A stretch of DNA of 7,027 nucleotides, taken from Limisphaerales bacterium (GTDB lineage Bacteria; Verrucomicrobiota; Verrucomicrobiia; Limisphaerales; UBA11358). The translations under genes and the position numbers were made by a program. Below the pieces are notes generated by a model, which saw only the letters and a program-made list of their open reading frames with translations, was not told where the DNA came from and searched no databases. Below are positions 1 through 6,176 of the stretch, one piece after another (position 1 is the first letter of the stretch; every line of letters begins with the position of its first letter). The stretch is taken from contig PKZR01000366.1 in NCBI GenBank assembly GCA_003133815.1, positions 133-7,159 of the forward strand. Direction: 5' to 3'.

Positions 1-294
1 GTGATTCCGCTCGGCGAACAAAAGTTCAAGAATCATCCGGCGATATTTCCGCAGCCGTTCGCTGTCGGTCTTGATGTCCATGCCTTCGGCGACTTTCGTC
101 GTGCAGGCCGGCAGCAGTTTCGGAGTGCCGGTGATTTCCACGATGCACAGCCGGCACGCGCCGACGTCATAAACGCCTTCGAGATGGCACAGCGTAGGGA
201 TTTTGATGCCGGCCTCGGTCGCGGCCTGCAACACGGTTGCGCCTTCCTCGGCGGTAATCTGGTTGCCGTCAATGGTCAATGTTTTGGCAGCCAT
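1..294 (-). CDS. hoxU: NAD-linked [NiFe] hydrogenase diaphorase subunit HoxU, N-terminal 98 residues (runs off the left edge)
   Basis: HoxU is the small iron-sulfur subunit that carries electrons between the HoxEF diaphorase and the HoxYH hydrogenase in group 3d bidirectional hydrogenases. The reading frame starts at ATG 294 and is open to position 1, giving 98 residues beginning MAAKTLTIDG. They form a plant-type [2Fe-2S] ferredoxin domain with ligands C36, C47, C50 and C64 (LCHLEG, then GACRLC, then LLPACTT). The last residues, RRMILELLFAERNH, are the usual lead-in to the His/Cys-ligated [4Fe-4S] segment, which is outside the window. Family members are about 240 residues, so roughly 60% is missing. 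The start lies 4 bases after the hoxF stop, with no clear Shine-Dalgarno, suggesting operon-coupled translation. The same fold occurs at the N-terminus of NuoG and of [FeFe]-hydrogenases; the match in the Cys region and the HoxE/HoxF neighbours favour HoxU. Confidence 0.86.
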   Translation of the reverse strand, partial: MAAKTLTIDGNQITAEEGATVLQAATEAGIKIPTLCHLEGVYDVGACRLCIVEITGTPKLLPACTTKVAEGMDIKTDSERLRKYRRMILELLFAERNH

Positions 295-298
295 AAAA

Positions 299-1951
299 TT
301 ATTTCGTCGCAAGTTCTGTGGGTTTCGCCGCGCCATTGGAATTCGGGCCAAACGGATCGGGTTGCAGCAGCGCCTCGTATTCCTTGCGGAAAAATTTCAG
401 CGTGCTGATCACCGGATTTGGCGCGGTCTGCCCGAGCCCGCACAGGCTGGTGTTTTTCACCATGTCGCAAAGTTCTTCGAGCTTCGCGAGGTCGCGCGCC
501 GTGGCTTTGCGTTGCGTGATTTTTTCGAGCAGGTTAAACATCTGCACCGTGCCGGCGCGGCAGGGAATGCATTTGCCGCAGGATTCTTCCATGCAGAATT
601 CCATGTAAAACTTGGCGATCTCCACCATGTTCGTGCTGTCGTCCATAACGACCATACCGCCGGAACCCATGATGGAACCGAGTTTCGTGAGCGATTCGTA
701 ATCCACCGGCGTGTCGAGATAGTCCGCCGGAATGCAACCGCCCGAAGGCCCGCCGGTCTGCACGGATTTGACCTCGCGGCCATCGGGCGCGCCGCCGCCC
801 ATTTCCATGATGATCTGACGCAGCGGAATGCCCATCGGCACTTCGATCAGTCCGTTGTTTTTGATTTTTCCAGTGAGCGCAAAAACTTTCGTGCCCTTGC
901 TTTTTTCCGTGCCGATGCCGGCATACCAAGCGCCGCCGCGATTGATGATCGCGGAGATGTTCGCAAAAGTTTCGACGTTGTTGATCAATGTCGGGCAGCC
1001 CCACAATCCGCTTTCCGCTGGGAACGGCGGGCGCGGACGCGGCGTGCCGCGCTTGCCTTCGACCGATGCCATGAGCGCCGTTTCTTCGCCGCACACAAAC
1101 GCACCGGCACCAATGCGGATGTCCACATTGAAATTAGACGGTGTTTCAAAAATTCCCGCGCCGAGCAAGCCAAGCTGTTTGGCCTGCTTGATCGCAATTT
1201 GCAAACGTGAAATGGCGAGCGGATATTCAGCGCGCACATATAAATATCCTTGGTCCGCGCCGACGGCGTAGGCGGCAATCGCCATGCCCTCGAGCACGAG
1301 ATGCGGATCGCTTTCCAAAACGCTGCGGTCCATGAAGGCGCCGGGATCGCCTTCGTCGCCGTTGCAGACAATATACTTTTTGGCGCCGGGCGATTTGGCA
1401 ACCGTTCCCCATTTCAGACCGGTTGGAAACCCGGCGCCACCGCGACCGCGCAGACCGCTCTTCGTGACTTCTTCGACAACTTGCGGCGGTTTCAATTCGG
1501 TGAGCGCGTGATGCAATGCCGTGTAACCACCAATGGCGATGTAATCTTCGATGCGCTCCGGATCAATGATGCCGCCGTTGGCGCGGACGATGTGCATCTG
1601 CTTCGCAAAAAACGGATGCTTCGGATCTCCGCGTTGCACGTCGCATTTATTTCCCTTCAGTGCGCCGATGATTCTCGGCGCATCTTCGGGCTTAACAAAT
1701 TCCCAAAGCCCATGCTCGCCATTTTGATCCACGCCGACCAGTGGCCCTTGCCCGCAGAATCCCATACAACCGACGCGGCGAACTTCGACATCCGCATCCA
1801 AGCCTTGCGCCTTGGCCTCGGCTTCAAGATTTTTTTTGATCACGTCGGCCTGCGAGGACATGCAGCCCGCCGACATGCAGGTGCGCACGATAATTTTTTT
1901 GCGAGAGCTTTTGTGTTTCTCCGCAATTCCATTGAGATCGTCCAATTGCAT
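299..1951 (-). CDS. hoxF: NAD-linked [NiFe] hydrogenase diaphorase subunit HoxF (NADH/FMN-binding, NuoF-like)
   Basis: HoxF is the flavoprotein subunit that exchanges electrons with NAD(H) in the cytoplasmic bidirectional hydrogenase. The 550 residues match the family length (about 530-600). In order: an N-terminal thioredoxin-like [2Fe-2S] domain with C25-x4-C30 and C62-x3-C66; the NADH/FMN Rossmann-like domain with the glycine-rich RGRGGAGFPTG at 168-178, followed by CNGDEGDPGAFMDRSVLESDP; the SLBB-type region; and a C-terminal [4Fe-4S] domain with C458, C461 and C464 (ESCGKCIPC) plus C504 (SLCGLGQ). All expected cluster ligands are present, with no frameshift. Stretches such as QTGGPSGGCIPA and MGSGGMVVMD are very close to cyanobacterial-type HoxF as I recall it. 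ATG 1951 lies 2 bases after the hoxE stop and the stop is 4 bases before hoxU, a tight operon. NuoF of complex I is the alternative, but it lacks the N-terminal [2Fe-2S] domain. Confidence 0.93.
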   Translation of the reverse strand: MQLDDLNGIAEKHKSSRKKIIVRTCMSAGCMSSQADVIKKNLEAEAKAQGLDADVEVRRVGCMGFCGQGPLVGVDQNGEHGLWEFVKPEDAPRIIGALKGNKCDVQRGDPKHPFFAKQMHIVRANGGIIDPERIEDYIAIGGYTALHHALTELKPPQVVEEVTKSGLRGRGGAGFPTGLKWGTVAKSPGAKKYIVCNGDEGDPGAFMDRSVLESDPHLVLEGMAIAAYAVGADQGYLYVRAEYPLAISRLQIAIKQAKQLGLLGAGIFETPSNFNVDIRIGAGAFVCGEETALMASVEGKRGTPRPRPPFPAESGLWGCPTLINNVETFANISAIINRGGAWYAGIGTEKSKGTKVFALTGKIKNNGLIEVPMGIPLRQIIMEMGGGAPDGREVKSVQTGGPSGGCIPADYLDTPVDYESLTKLGSIMGSGGMVVMDDSTNMVEIAKFYMEFCMEESCGKCIPCRAGTVQMFNLLEKITQRKATARDLAKLEELCDMVKNTSLCGLGQTAPNPVISTLKFFRKEYEALLQPDPFGPNSNGAAKPTELATK

Positions 1952-1953
1952 AA

Positions 1954-2475
1954 TTAAATCCAGATTTTGATTTTTTCGAGCGCGGACTCGATTGTCTGTT
2001 TTGGCGAGACATGGCCGTCATAGGTGACGGCCGGCGCAATGCCACATGCACCGATGCAGCGCGCGGTGAGGAGGGAAAGTTTGTTGTCCGCCGTCGTTCC
2101 GCCGGACTTGATTTTATATTTTTCTTGAATGCCACTGATAATTTTATCCGCGCCCTTTACATAACACGCCGTGCCGAGACAGACGACGCAGGTGTGTTCG
2201 CCCTGCGGCTTGAGCTGGAAGAAATGATAAAAGGTCGCGACGCCATAGACGCGGCTCGGCGGCAACTTAAGCTTTGCGGAAATGAAGAGCAGCAAGTCAT
2301 CTTCGAGGTAGCCGAACAGTTCCTGCGCCTTGTGCAGCACTTCAATCAAGGCATCCTGCCGGAACTGGTGTTTCTTCATGTGAACTTCCAGAATTTTAAA
2401 ACGTTTGTCACCGCTGGCATGATCCAGCACGGACTGCAATCGCGTTTTGGGAGGCACTGCAAGCGTTGTGTTCAT
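1954..2475 (-). CDS. hoxE: NAD-linked [NiFe] hydrogenase diaphorase subunit HoxE (NuoE-like, [2Fe-2S])
   Basis: HoxE is the thioredoxin-fold [2Fe-2S] subunit of the HoxEFU diaphorase, thought to connect the complex to further electron carriers. The 173-residue protein has an N-terminal helical part (KRFKILEVHMKKHQF, then DALIEVLHKAQELFGYL), the typical LPPSRVYGVATFYHFFQLKP segment, and the four cluster ligands C99-x4-C104 (VCLGTACYVKG) and C140-x3-C144 (RCIGACGIAP). C96 is an extra cysteine just before the first motif. Length and motif order match HoxE/NuoE. The phrases CVVCLGTACYVKG and TARCIGACGIAPAV are closer to HoxE than to typical NuoE, and the gene order hoxE-hoxF-hoxU is the standard one. 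ATG 2475 is the only good start; no Shine-Dalgarno is visible before it. It is the first gene of the leftward operon and faces adhE across a 261-base gap. Confidence 0.92.
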   Translation of the reverse strand: MNTTLAVPPKTRLQSVLDHASGDKRFKILEVHMKKHQFRQDALIEVLHKAQELFGYLEDDLLLFISAKLKLPPSRVYGVATFYHFFQLKPQGEHTCVVCLGTACYVKGADKIISGIQEKYKIKSGGTTADNKLSLLTARCIGACGIAPAVTYDGHVSPKQTIESALEKIKIWI

Positions 2476-2501
2476 ACAATTTTTTGATCTAAAAATTTCG
2501 G

Positions 2502-2515
2502 GCGATTTCGATCGC
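2502..2515. repeat. Short perfect hairpin in the hoxE leader
   Basis: GCGAT (2502-2506) and ATCGC (2511-2515) are perfect reverse complements around a four-base TTCG spacer (CGAA in the hoxE RNA sense). It lies 27 bases upstream of the hoxE ATG. It could be a small RNA hairpin in the leader or a short operator-like site. With 5-bp arms it could also arise by chance. Confidence 0.25.
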
Positions 2516-2639
2516 TGTTGAAACTCTAATCAGATCAACGCGCCAAAACTTTCCATAAATTGGCAAAGGTTAACCCTGGATTGCCTTTATTTTGTTTCCG
2601 ATTACGGCAAATATTTTTTAAAAACCACCGCATTTTATA

Positions 2640-2668
2640 TTGACATAAAACCGCTACAATTATATCGT
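2640..2668 (+). promoter_or_regulatory. Candidate sigma-70-type promoter for adhE-rex
   Basis: TTGACA at 2640-2645 is a perfect -35 hexamer. With a 17-base spacer the -10 is TATCGT (2663-2668), four of six matches to TATAAT, which is the first part of the inverted repeat. An A/T-rich stretch lies immediately upstream. Transcription would begin near 2675, giving an adhE leader of about 60 bases. TACAAT at 2655-2660 is a better -10 by itself but has no matching -35. Confidence 0.5.
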
Positions 2669-2687
2669 TATAAAAATAACGATACAA
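2659..2687 (-). promoter_or_regulatory. Candidate leftward promoter for hoxEFU, interlocked with the inverted repeat
   Basis: Read on the minus strand, 2687-2682 is TTGTAT (three of six matches to TTGACA) and 2664-2659 is a perfect TATAAT, separated by exactly 17 bases. The inverted repeat fills the spacer, so a bound repressor would cover this promoter as well as the adhE one. The implied hoxE leader would be about 175 bases, which is long. The hoxE promoter could instead lie nearer the gene, where I found no convincing hexamer pair. Confidence 0.36.
2663..2684. promoter_or_regulatory. Perfect 9-bp inverted repeat, candidate Rex operator
   Basis: The left arm TATCGTTAT (2663-2671) and the right arm ATAACGATA (2676-2684) are exact reverse complements separated by four A. 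Known Rex operators have the form TTGTTAA or TTGTGAA, four bases, then the reverse complement. Here the inner seven bases of each arm are TCGTTAT and ATAACGA, with the same 7-4-7 spacing and five of seven bases matching TTGTTAA in each half. The site overlaps the -10 of a rightward promoter for adhE and spans the -10/-35 interval of a possible leftward promoter, where a repressor would act. A Rex gene is encoded in the adhE operon. The palindrome is directly seen; assigning it to Rex is inference. Another dimeric regulator could own it. Confidence 0.62.
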
Positions 2688-2725
2688 AAAGAGCGATACG
2701 ACGCGTGCTAAACCGTGGAATCGCC

Positions 2726-2731
2726 GGAAAG
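2726..2731 (+). promoter_or_regulatory. Ribosome binding site of adhE
   Basis: GGAAAG, five bases before ATG 2737, is a purine-rich, non-canonical Shine-Dalgarno. It supports this start, as does the protein N-terminus, which lines up with the normal beginning of AdhE. Confidence 0.5.
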
Positions 2732-2736
2732 AGCAA

Positions 2737-5325
2737 ATGAAAAACGCAACAACAATTGAGGGACTCGAAACCGCCATCAAAACCGCCTCGCAGGCCCAGC
2801 AACTCTATGCACAGTTTGATCAATCCCGTGTGGACGAAATTTTCCGGCGCGCGGCTTTTGCGGCGAACGGAGCACGGATCGACCTAGCCCGACTGGCTGC
2901 CAACGAAACCGGAATGGGCGTGTTCGAGGACAAAGTCATTAAGAACCATTTCGCAGCCGAATACGTCTATAATAAATACAAGGATACTCCCACATGCGGT
3001 GTCATTGAGCGCGACATTTCTTTTGGCATCGAAAAAATCGCCGAGCCTGTTGGATTGCTTGCGGGCATTATTCCGGTGACAAATCCGACGGCGACAACAA
3101 TATTCAAGGCGCTGCTTGCATTGAAAACGCGCAACGGAATTTTATTTTCACCGCATCCTCGGGCGGTGAAATGCACGGCGGAGGCGGTGCGAGTGATTAA
3201 CATTGCGGCGGTCGAAGGAGGCGCTCCGTCAGGTTTGATTGCGTGCATTGGCAAGCCCGGCCTCGAACTCTCGCAGTATTTGATGCAGCATCCGAAAACA
3301 AGTCTGATTCTGGCGACAGGCGGTGCAGGCATTGTTAAAGCCGCCTATTCTTCGGGCAAACCTGCCATCGGGGTAGGTGCGGGCAATACGCCAGCAATCA
3401 TTGGCGAATCGGCCGATGTGCGGATGGCGGTAAGCTCGATTTTGATGAGCAAGACATTTGACAACGGCGTTATTTGCGCGTCGGAACAAGCTGTCATTGT
3501 AGTTCGCAGCATTTATGAAGTTGTGCGCCAGGAATTCACCTCGCGCGGCGCTGTCATACTTAATGATGGCCAAAAAAGGAAGCTGGCACCGCTGATCTTG
3601 AAAAACGGGGTTATCAACTCGGCCATCGTAGGCCAGTCTGCTGAAAAAATTGCGACAATGGCAGGTTTCAAAGTTCCGCCAATGACCAAAGTGCTCATTG
3701 CCGAAGTGGAAAAAATCGGCAAGGAAGAACCTTTTTCCACTGAAAAGCTGTCGCCGATACTCGCACTTTACGTGGCGGAAAATTTTACGCAAGCAATGGA
3801 CAAGGCTCAGGCACTGGTGGAATTTGGCGGCACCGGTCACACGGCGGTCCTTTACATTGATCCGGCACGGCGGGATCAGATTGAAGCTTTCGGCGCGCGC
3901 CTCAAAACTGGCCGTTTACTCGTGAACATGCCGAGTTCGCAAGGCGCCATCGGCGACATATATAACTTCCGTCTGGAGCCATCGCTCACTCTGGGTTGCG
4001 GAAGCTGGGGCGGAAATTCAGTCAGTGAAAATGTCGGCGTCAAACATTTGTTAAACATCAAAACCATGGCGGAAAGGCGGGAAAACATGCTTTGGTTCAA
4101 AGTTCCGCCGAAAATTTATATCAAGGCGGGAGCACTGCCGCTGGCCTTGCGGGACTTGAAGGGCCACAAACGCGCGTTCATTGTCACGGACAAACCATTG
4201 TTTGATTTGAATTTTACCGATCGCGTGACACATGTGCTTGATGAATTGAATATCGACCACGAAATTTTTTCAGACGTGGAACCCGATCCGTCTCTGACGA
4301 CCATGCGGCGCGGGCTGGCAGTGATGAACAAGTTCAATCCTGATGTGATCATCGCTTTGGGCGGTGGTTCGCCAATGGACGCCGCCAAAATCATGCGGTT
4401 GATGTATGAGTATCCAGAAGTTGAATTTGAAGGGCTGGCAATGCGGTTCATGGACATTCGCAAACGGATTTACGAATTCCCAAAACTCGGACGCAAGGCG
4501 GAGATGGTCGCGATTCCCACCACTTCAGGCACCGGCTCGGAAGTCACGCCGTTTGCGGTCGTAACCGATGACCGCACGGGCATGAAATATCCAATCGCAG
4601 ATTATGAACTGACGCCGGACATGGCGATTGTAGATTCGGAGCTGGTGCTGGCGTTGCCGCGGAATCTCACGGCGTTTTCGGGCATTGACGCGTTGACGCA
4701 TGCAATTGAAGCCATGGTGTCGGTTCTCTCAACGGAATATACAAATGCAATGGCTCTCGAAGCGACTCGGTTGCTGTTCAAATATCTGCCTCATGCCTAT
4801 CAAAAAGGCGCGGCGGATCCTCTGGCTCGCGAAAAGGTGCATCACGCTGGCACTATGGCGGGCATGGCGTTTGCAAATTCATTCCTCGGCATCTGTCATT
4901 CGATGGCGCACAAGCTCGGCGCAACCTTTCATTTGCCACATGGTTTGGCGAATGCGCTCTTGATAAATCAGGTCATCCGCTATAATGCTTCGGACGTGCC
5001 CTTCAAGCAGACAAGTTTTCCGCAATACACATATCCCACCGCCAAGGCGCGGTATGCGCGCATCGCGGATCATCTTGGGCTTGGCGGCAAAACGCCTGAT
5101 GAAAAAGTTGAAACTTTGATGGCAGCCATCGCCAAGCTCAAAAAGGAAATCGGACTGCCCGGATCCATCCAGGAAGCCGGCATAGCGCACAATGAATTTC
5201 TGGCGCAATTGGACAAGATGTCTGCGGACGCGTTCGACGATCAATGCACAGGCGCAAACCCACGGTATCCGCTTATTGCGGAAATCAAGGAATTGTTCCT
5301 GCATGCCTATGAAGGGAAAAATTGA
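2737..5325 (+). CDS. adhE: Bifunctional acetaldehyde-CoA dehydrogenase / iron-dependent alcohol dehydrogenase AdhE
   Basis: AdhE reduces acetyl-CoA to acetaldehyde and then to ethanol, using two NADH; it regenerates NAD+ during fermentation and commonly assembles into cytoplasmic filaments (spirosomes). The 862 residues contain both domains. The N-terminal aldehyde dehydrogenase part (about 1-440) has AEPVGLLAGIIPVTNPT, the GVGAGNTP loop and catalytic C247 in FDNGVICASEQ (C246 in E. coli). The C-terminal Fe-alcohol dehydrogenase part (about 450-862) has the nucleotide-binding GGGSPMD at 542-548, PTTSGTGSEVTPFAVVTDD, and all four iron ligands: D651, H655, H721 and H735. These are offset by two from E. 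coli D653, H657, H723 and H737. The protein ends at HAYEGKN and lacks the Lys/Ala-rich tail of the 891-residue E. coli enzyme. It is intact, is first in the rightward operon and overlaps rex. The upstream inverted repeat suggests redox repression. Confidence 0.97.
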   Translation: MKNATTIEGLETAIKTASQAQQLYAQFDQSRVDEIFRRAAFAANGARIDLARLAANETGMGVFEDKVIKNHFAAEYVYNKYKDTPTCGVIERDISFGIEKIAEPVGLLAGIIPVTNPTATTIFKALLALKTRNGILFSPHPRAVKCTAEAVRVINIAAVEGGAPSGLIACIGKPGLELSQYLMQHPKTSLILATGGAGIVKAAYSSGKPAIGVGAGNTPAIIGESADVRMAVSSILMSKTFDNGVICASEQAVIVVRSIYEVVRQEFTSRGAVILNDGQKRKLAPLILKNGVINSAIVGQSAEKIATMAGFKVPPMTKVLIAEVEKIGKEEPFSTEKLSPILALYVAENFTQAMDKAQALVEFGGTGHTAVLYIDPARRDQIEAFGARLKTGRLLVNMPSSQGAIGDIYNFRLEPSLTLGCGSWGGNSVSENVGVKHLLNIKTMAERRENMLWFKVPPKIYIKAGALPLALRDLKGHKRAFIVTDKPLFDLNFTDRVTHVLDELNIDHEIFSDVEPDPSLTTMRRGLAVMNKFNPDVIIALGGGSPMDAAKIMRLMYEYPEVEFEGLAMRFMDIRKRIYEFPKLGRKAEMVAIPTTSGTGSEVTPFAVVTDDRTGMKYPIADYELTPDMAIVDSELVLALPRNLTAFSGIDALTHAIEAMVSVLSTEYTNAMALEATRLLFKYLPHAYQKGAADPLAREKVHHAGTMAGMAFANSFLGICHSMAHKLGATFHLPHGLANALLINQVIRYNASDVPFKQTSFPQYTYPTAKARYARIADHLGLGGKTPDEKVETLMAAIAKLKKEIGLPGSIQEAGIAHNEFLAQLDKMSADAFDDQCTGANPRYPLIAEIKELFLHAYEGKN

Positions 5326-6007
5326 TTCGAAAAATTCCAAAAAATCCGTGACTTTGGAAATTGAGCAATCGCGGCGTGCGGGCTTGTCGTGTGTCAAACG
5401 TTTGCCCGCGTATCTTCAGTTGCTCCGCATATTGCAGGCGGAAGGAAACGAATACGTCTCCGGCACCGTGCTTGCCAGTGTCCATCATCTTGAACCTGTC
5501 ATTGTCCGGAAAGATCTGGCCATCACCGGCATTATCGGCACACCGCGAATCGGCTTTCGCGTCAACGAACTCATTGCCGCAATCGAACGTTTTCTCGGCT
5601 GGGACATTCAGACCAAGGCCATTCTTGTCGGTGCTGGAAATCTCGGCACCGCGTTGCTCGGTTATCGTGGCTTTGAAAATTTTGGACTCCAAATCGTTGC
5701 CGCTTTCGACCGTGATCCGCGCAAAGTCGGGCGATGGCTCAAAGGCCGTCGCGTGCAACCTCTGGAACAGCTCGTCAAATTTGCGCGCCGCAATCGCATT
5801 ACCCTTGGTGTGCTCACCGTTCCGGGCGACGTCGCGCAGGAAGCGGCAAACTTAATGGCACGCGCTGGCATTCGGGGCATTTGGAATTTCACCCCTACCA
5901 AACTTGACGTGCCCGCCGACATCGTCACGCAAAAAGAAGATCTAGCCGAAGGTCTCGCTGTTCTCTCGCATCGTCTTCATTATTTGTCTCGAACCAAGGG
6001 ACTCTGA
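5303..6007 (+). CDS. rex: Redox-sensing transcriptional repressor Rex
   Basis: Rex is a homodimeric repressor that binds DNA when NAD+ is high and releases it when NADH binds, derepressing fermentation and hydrogenase genes. The N-terminal winged helix contains KRLPAYLQLLRILQAEG and EYVSGTVLA, and a recognition helix with VRKDL at 68-72. The Rossmann domain has VGAGNLG at 109-115 (GxGxxG), FD at 135-136 where the acidic residue normally selects NAD(H), and LTVPGDVAQEAA. NFTPTKLDVPADIV and a C-terminal domain-swap helix follow. The frame opens at ATG 5192, but ATG 5303 is preferred: it gives 234 residues, close to the usual 210-230, and follows AAGGA at 5287-5291. ATG 5309 is the alternative. 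The gene overlaps adhE by 23 bases, implying coupled translation. Oddity: the wing, normally FGxxGxRGxGY, reads TGIIGTPRIGF, with Pro-Arg replacing Arg-Gly. Confidence 0.93.
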   Translation: MPMKGKIDSKNSKKSVTLEIEQSRRAGLSCVKRLPAYLQLLRILQAEGNEYVSGTVLASVHHLEPVIVRKDLAITGIIGTPRIGFRVNELIAAIERFLGWDIQTKAILVGAGNLGTALLGYRGFENFGLQIVAAFDRDPRKVGRWLKGRRVQPLEQLVKFARRNRITLGVLTVPGDVAQEAANLMARAGIRGIWNFTPTKLDVPADIVTQKEDLAEGLAVLSHRLHYLSRTKGL

Positions 6008-6176
6008 TTTTCTGCGGTGGCCGCCTGTTTTCCGCCGCTTTAATTAATTTTCCCTTCGGTAACACCCAAATCTCCAGGGCAAGAAACGAGAAGCGATTGA
6101 CAATAAATGGGAAGATTGTTCTCGCCGCCTGCCTCAGATTTACGCTGCGGATTGCGTTGCAAAATAAAATAACTCT
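6008..6176. other. Intergenic region between rex and ppdK
   Basis: No gene is visible here. Besides the terminator candidate it contains TTGACA at 6097-6102, a perfect -35 hexamer on the coding strand, but no acceptable -10 follows 16-18 bases later, so I do not call a promoter. A bulged inverted repeat surrounds it: ACAAT 6100-6104 with ATTGT 6115-6119, and CGAGA 6087-6091 with TCTCG 6120-6124. The last 20 bases before ppdK are A-rich without a Shine-Dalgarno. The gap is long enough for ppdK to have its own promoter. Confidence 0.5.
6014..6051 (+). terminator. Candidate rho-independent terminator after rex
   Basis: GCGGTGG (6014-6020) can pair with CCGCCGC (6032-6038) in a 7-bp stem with one G-U pair and an 11-base loop. 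It is followed by the T-rich run TTTAATTAATTTT (6039-6051). It starts 7 bases after the rex stop and would separate adhE-rex from ppdK. The T-tract is interrupted and the loop is large, so the call is moderate. Confidence 0.42.

Larger units (their letters stand above)
2476..2736. promoter_or_regulatory. Divergent intergenic control region between hoxE and adhE
   Basis: This non-coding region separates the starts of hoxE (leftward) and adhE (rightward) and must hold the promoters of both operons. It is clearly more A+T-rich than the flanking genes. The adhE-proximal third carries the promoter-like hexamers and the inverted repeat listed separately. An A/T tract (six T then five A, 2614-2624) lies just upstream of the rightward -35 and could act as an UP element or intrinsic bend. 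CGATAC occurs twice on the plus strand, 2680-2685 (in the right arm of the inverted repeat) and 2694-2699, 14 bases apart. GGTTAACC at 2568-2575 is a short palindrome without known meaning. A minus-strand open frame reaching from inside adhE across part of this region has no recognisable protein character. Confidence 0.8.

Noticed and set aside
203..1957. Long plus-strand open frames (203-1210 and 1250-1957) opposite hoxF and hoxU
   Set aside because: They are antisense shadows of hoxF, which has all its family motifs. The translations are rich in Arg/His/Ala/Phe and show no recognisable domain.
299..2475. Reading hoxE-hoxF-hoxU as nuoE-nuoF-nuoG of respiratory complex I, or as part of an [FeFe]-hydrogenase
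   Set aside because: The HoxF N-terminal [2Fe-2S] domain, the Hox-like phrases in all three proteins and the lack of other nuo genes favour Hox. The catalytic subunits lie outside the window, so an [FeFe] system is not fully excluded.
2568..2575. Palindrome GGTTAACC as a second operator
   Set aside because: It is only 8 bases, is not paired with another copy, and is unlike the 22-bp repeat; such a site is expected by chance fairly often.
2535..2780. Minus-strand 81-codon frame crossing the hoxE-adhE gap and the adhE start
   Set aside because: It overlaps the start of adhE and the promoter/operator region, has no ribosome binding site and no family resemblance. Its hydrophobic look comes from A+T-rich DNA.
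5192..5302. ATG 5192 as the rex start
   Set aside because: It would overlap adhE by 134 bases and add 37 residues with no Rex character; it is just the first ATG of the open frame.
6097..6125. Promoter for ppdK from TTGACA at 6097-6102
   Set aside because: The -35 hexamer is perfect, but the sequences 16-18 bases downstream are G+C-rich and unlike a -10 element.
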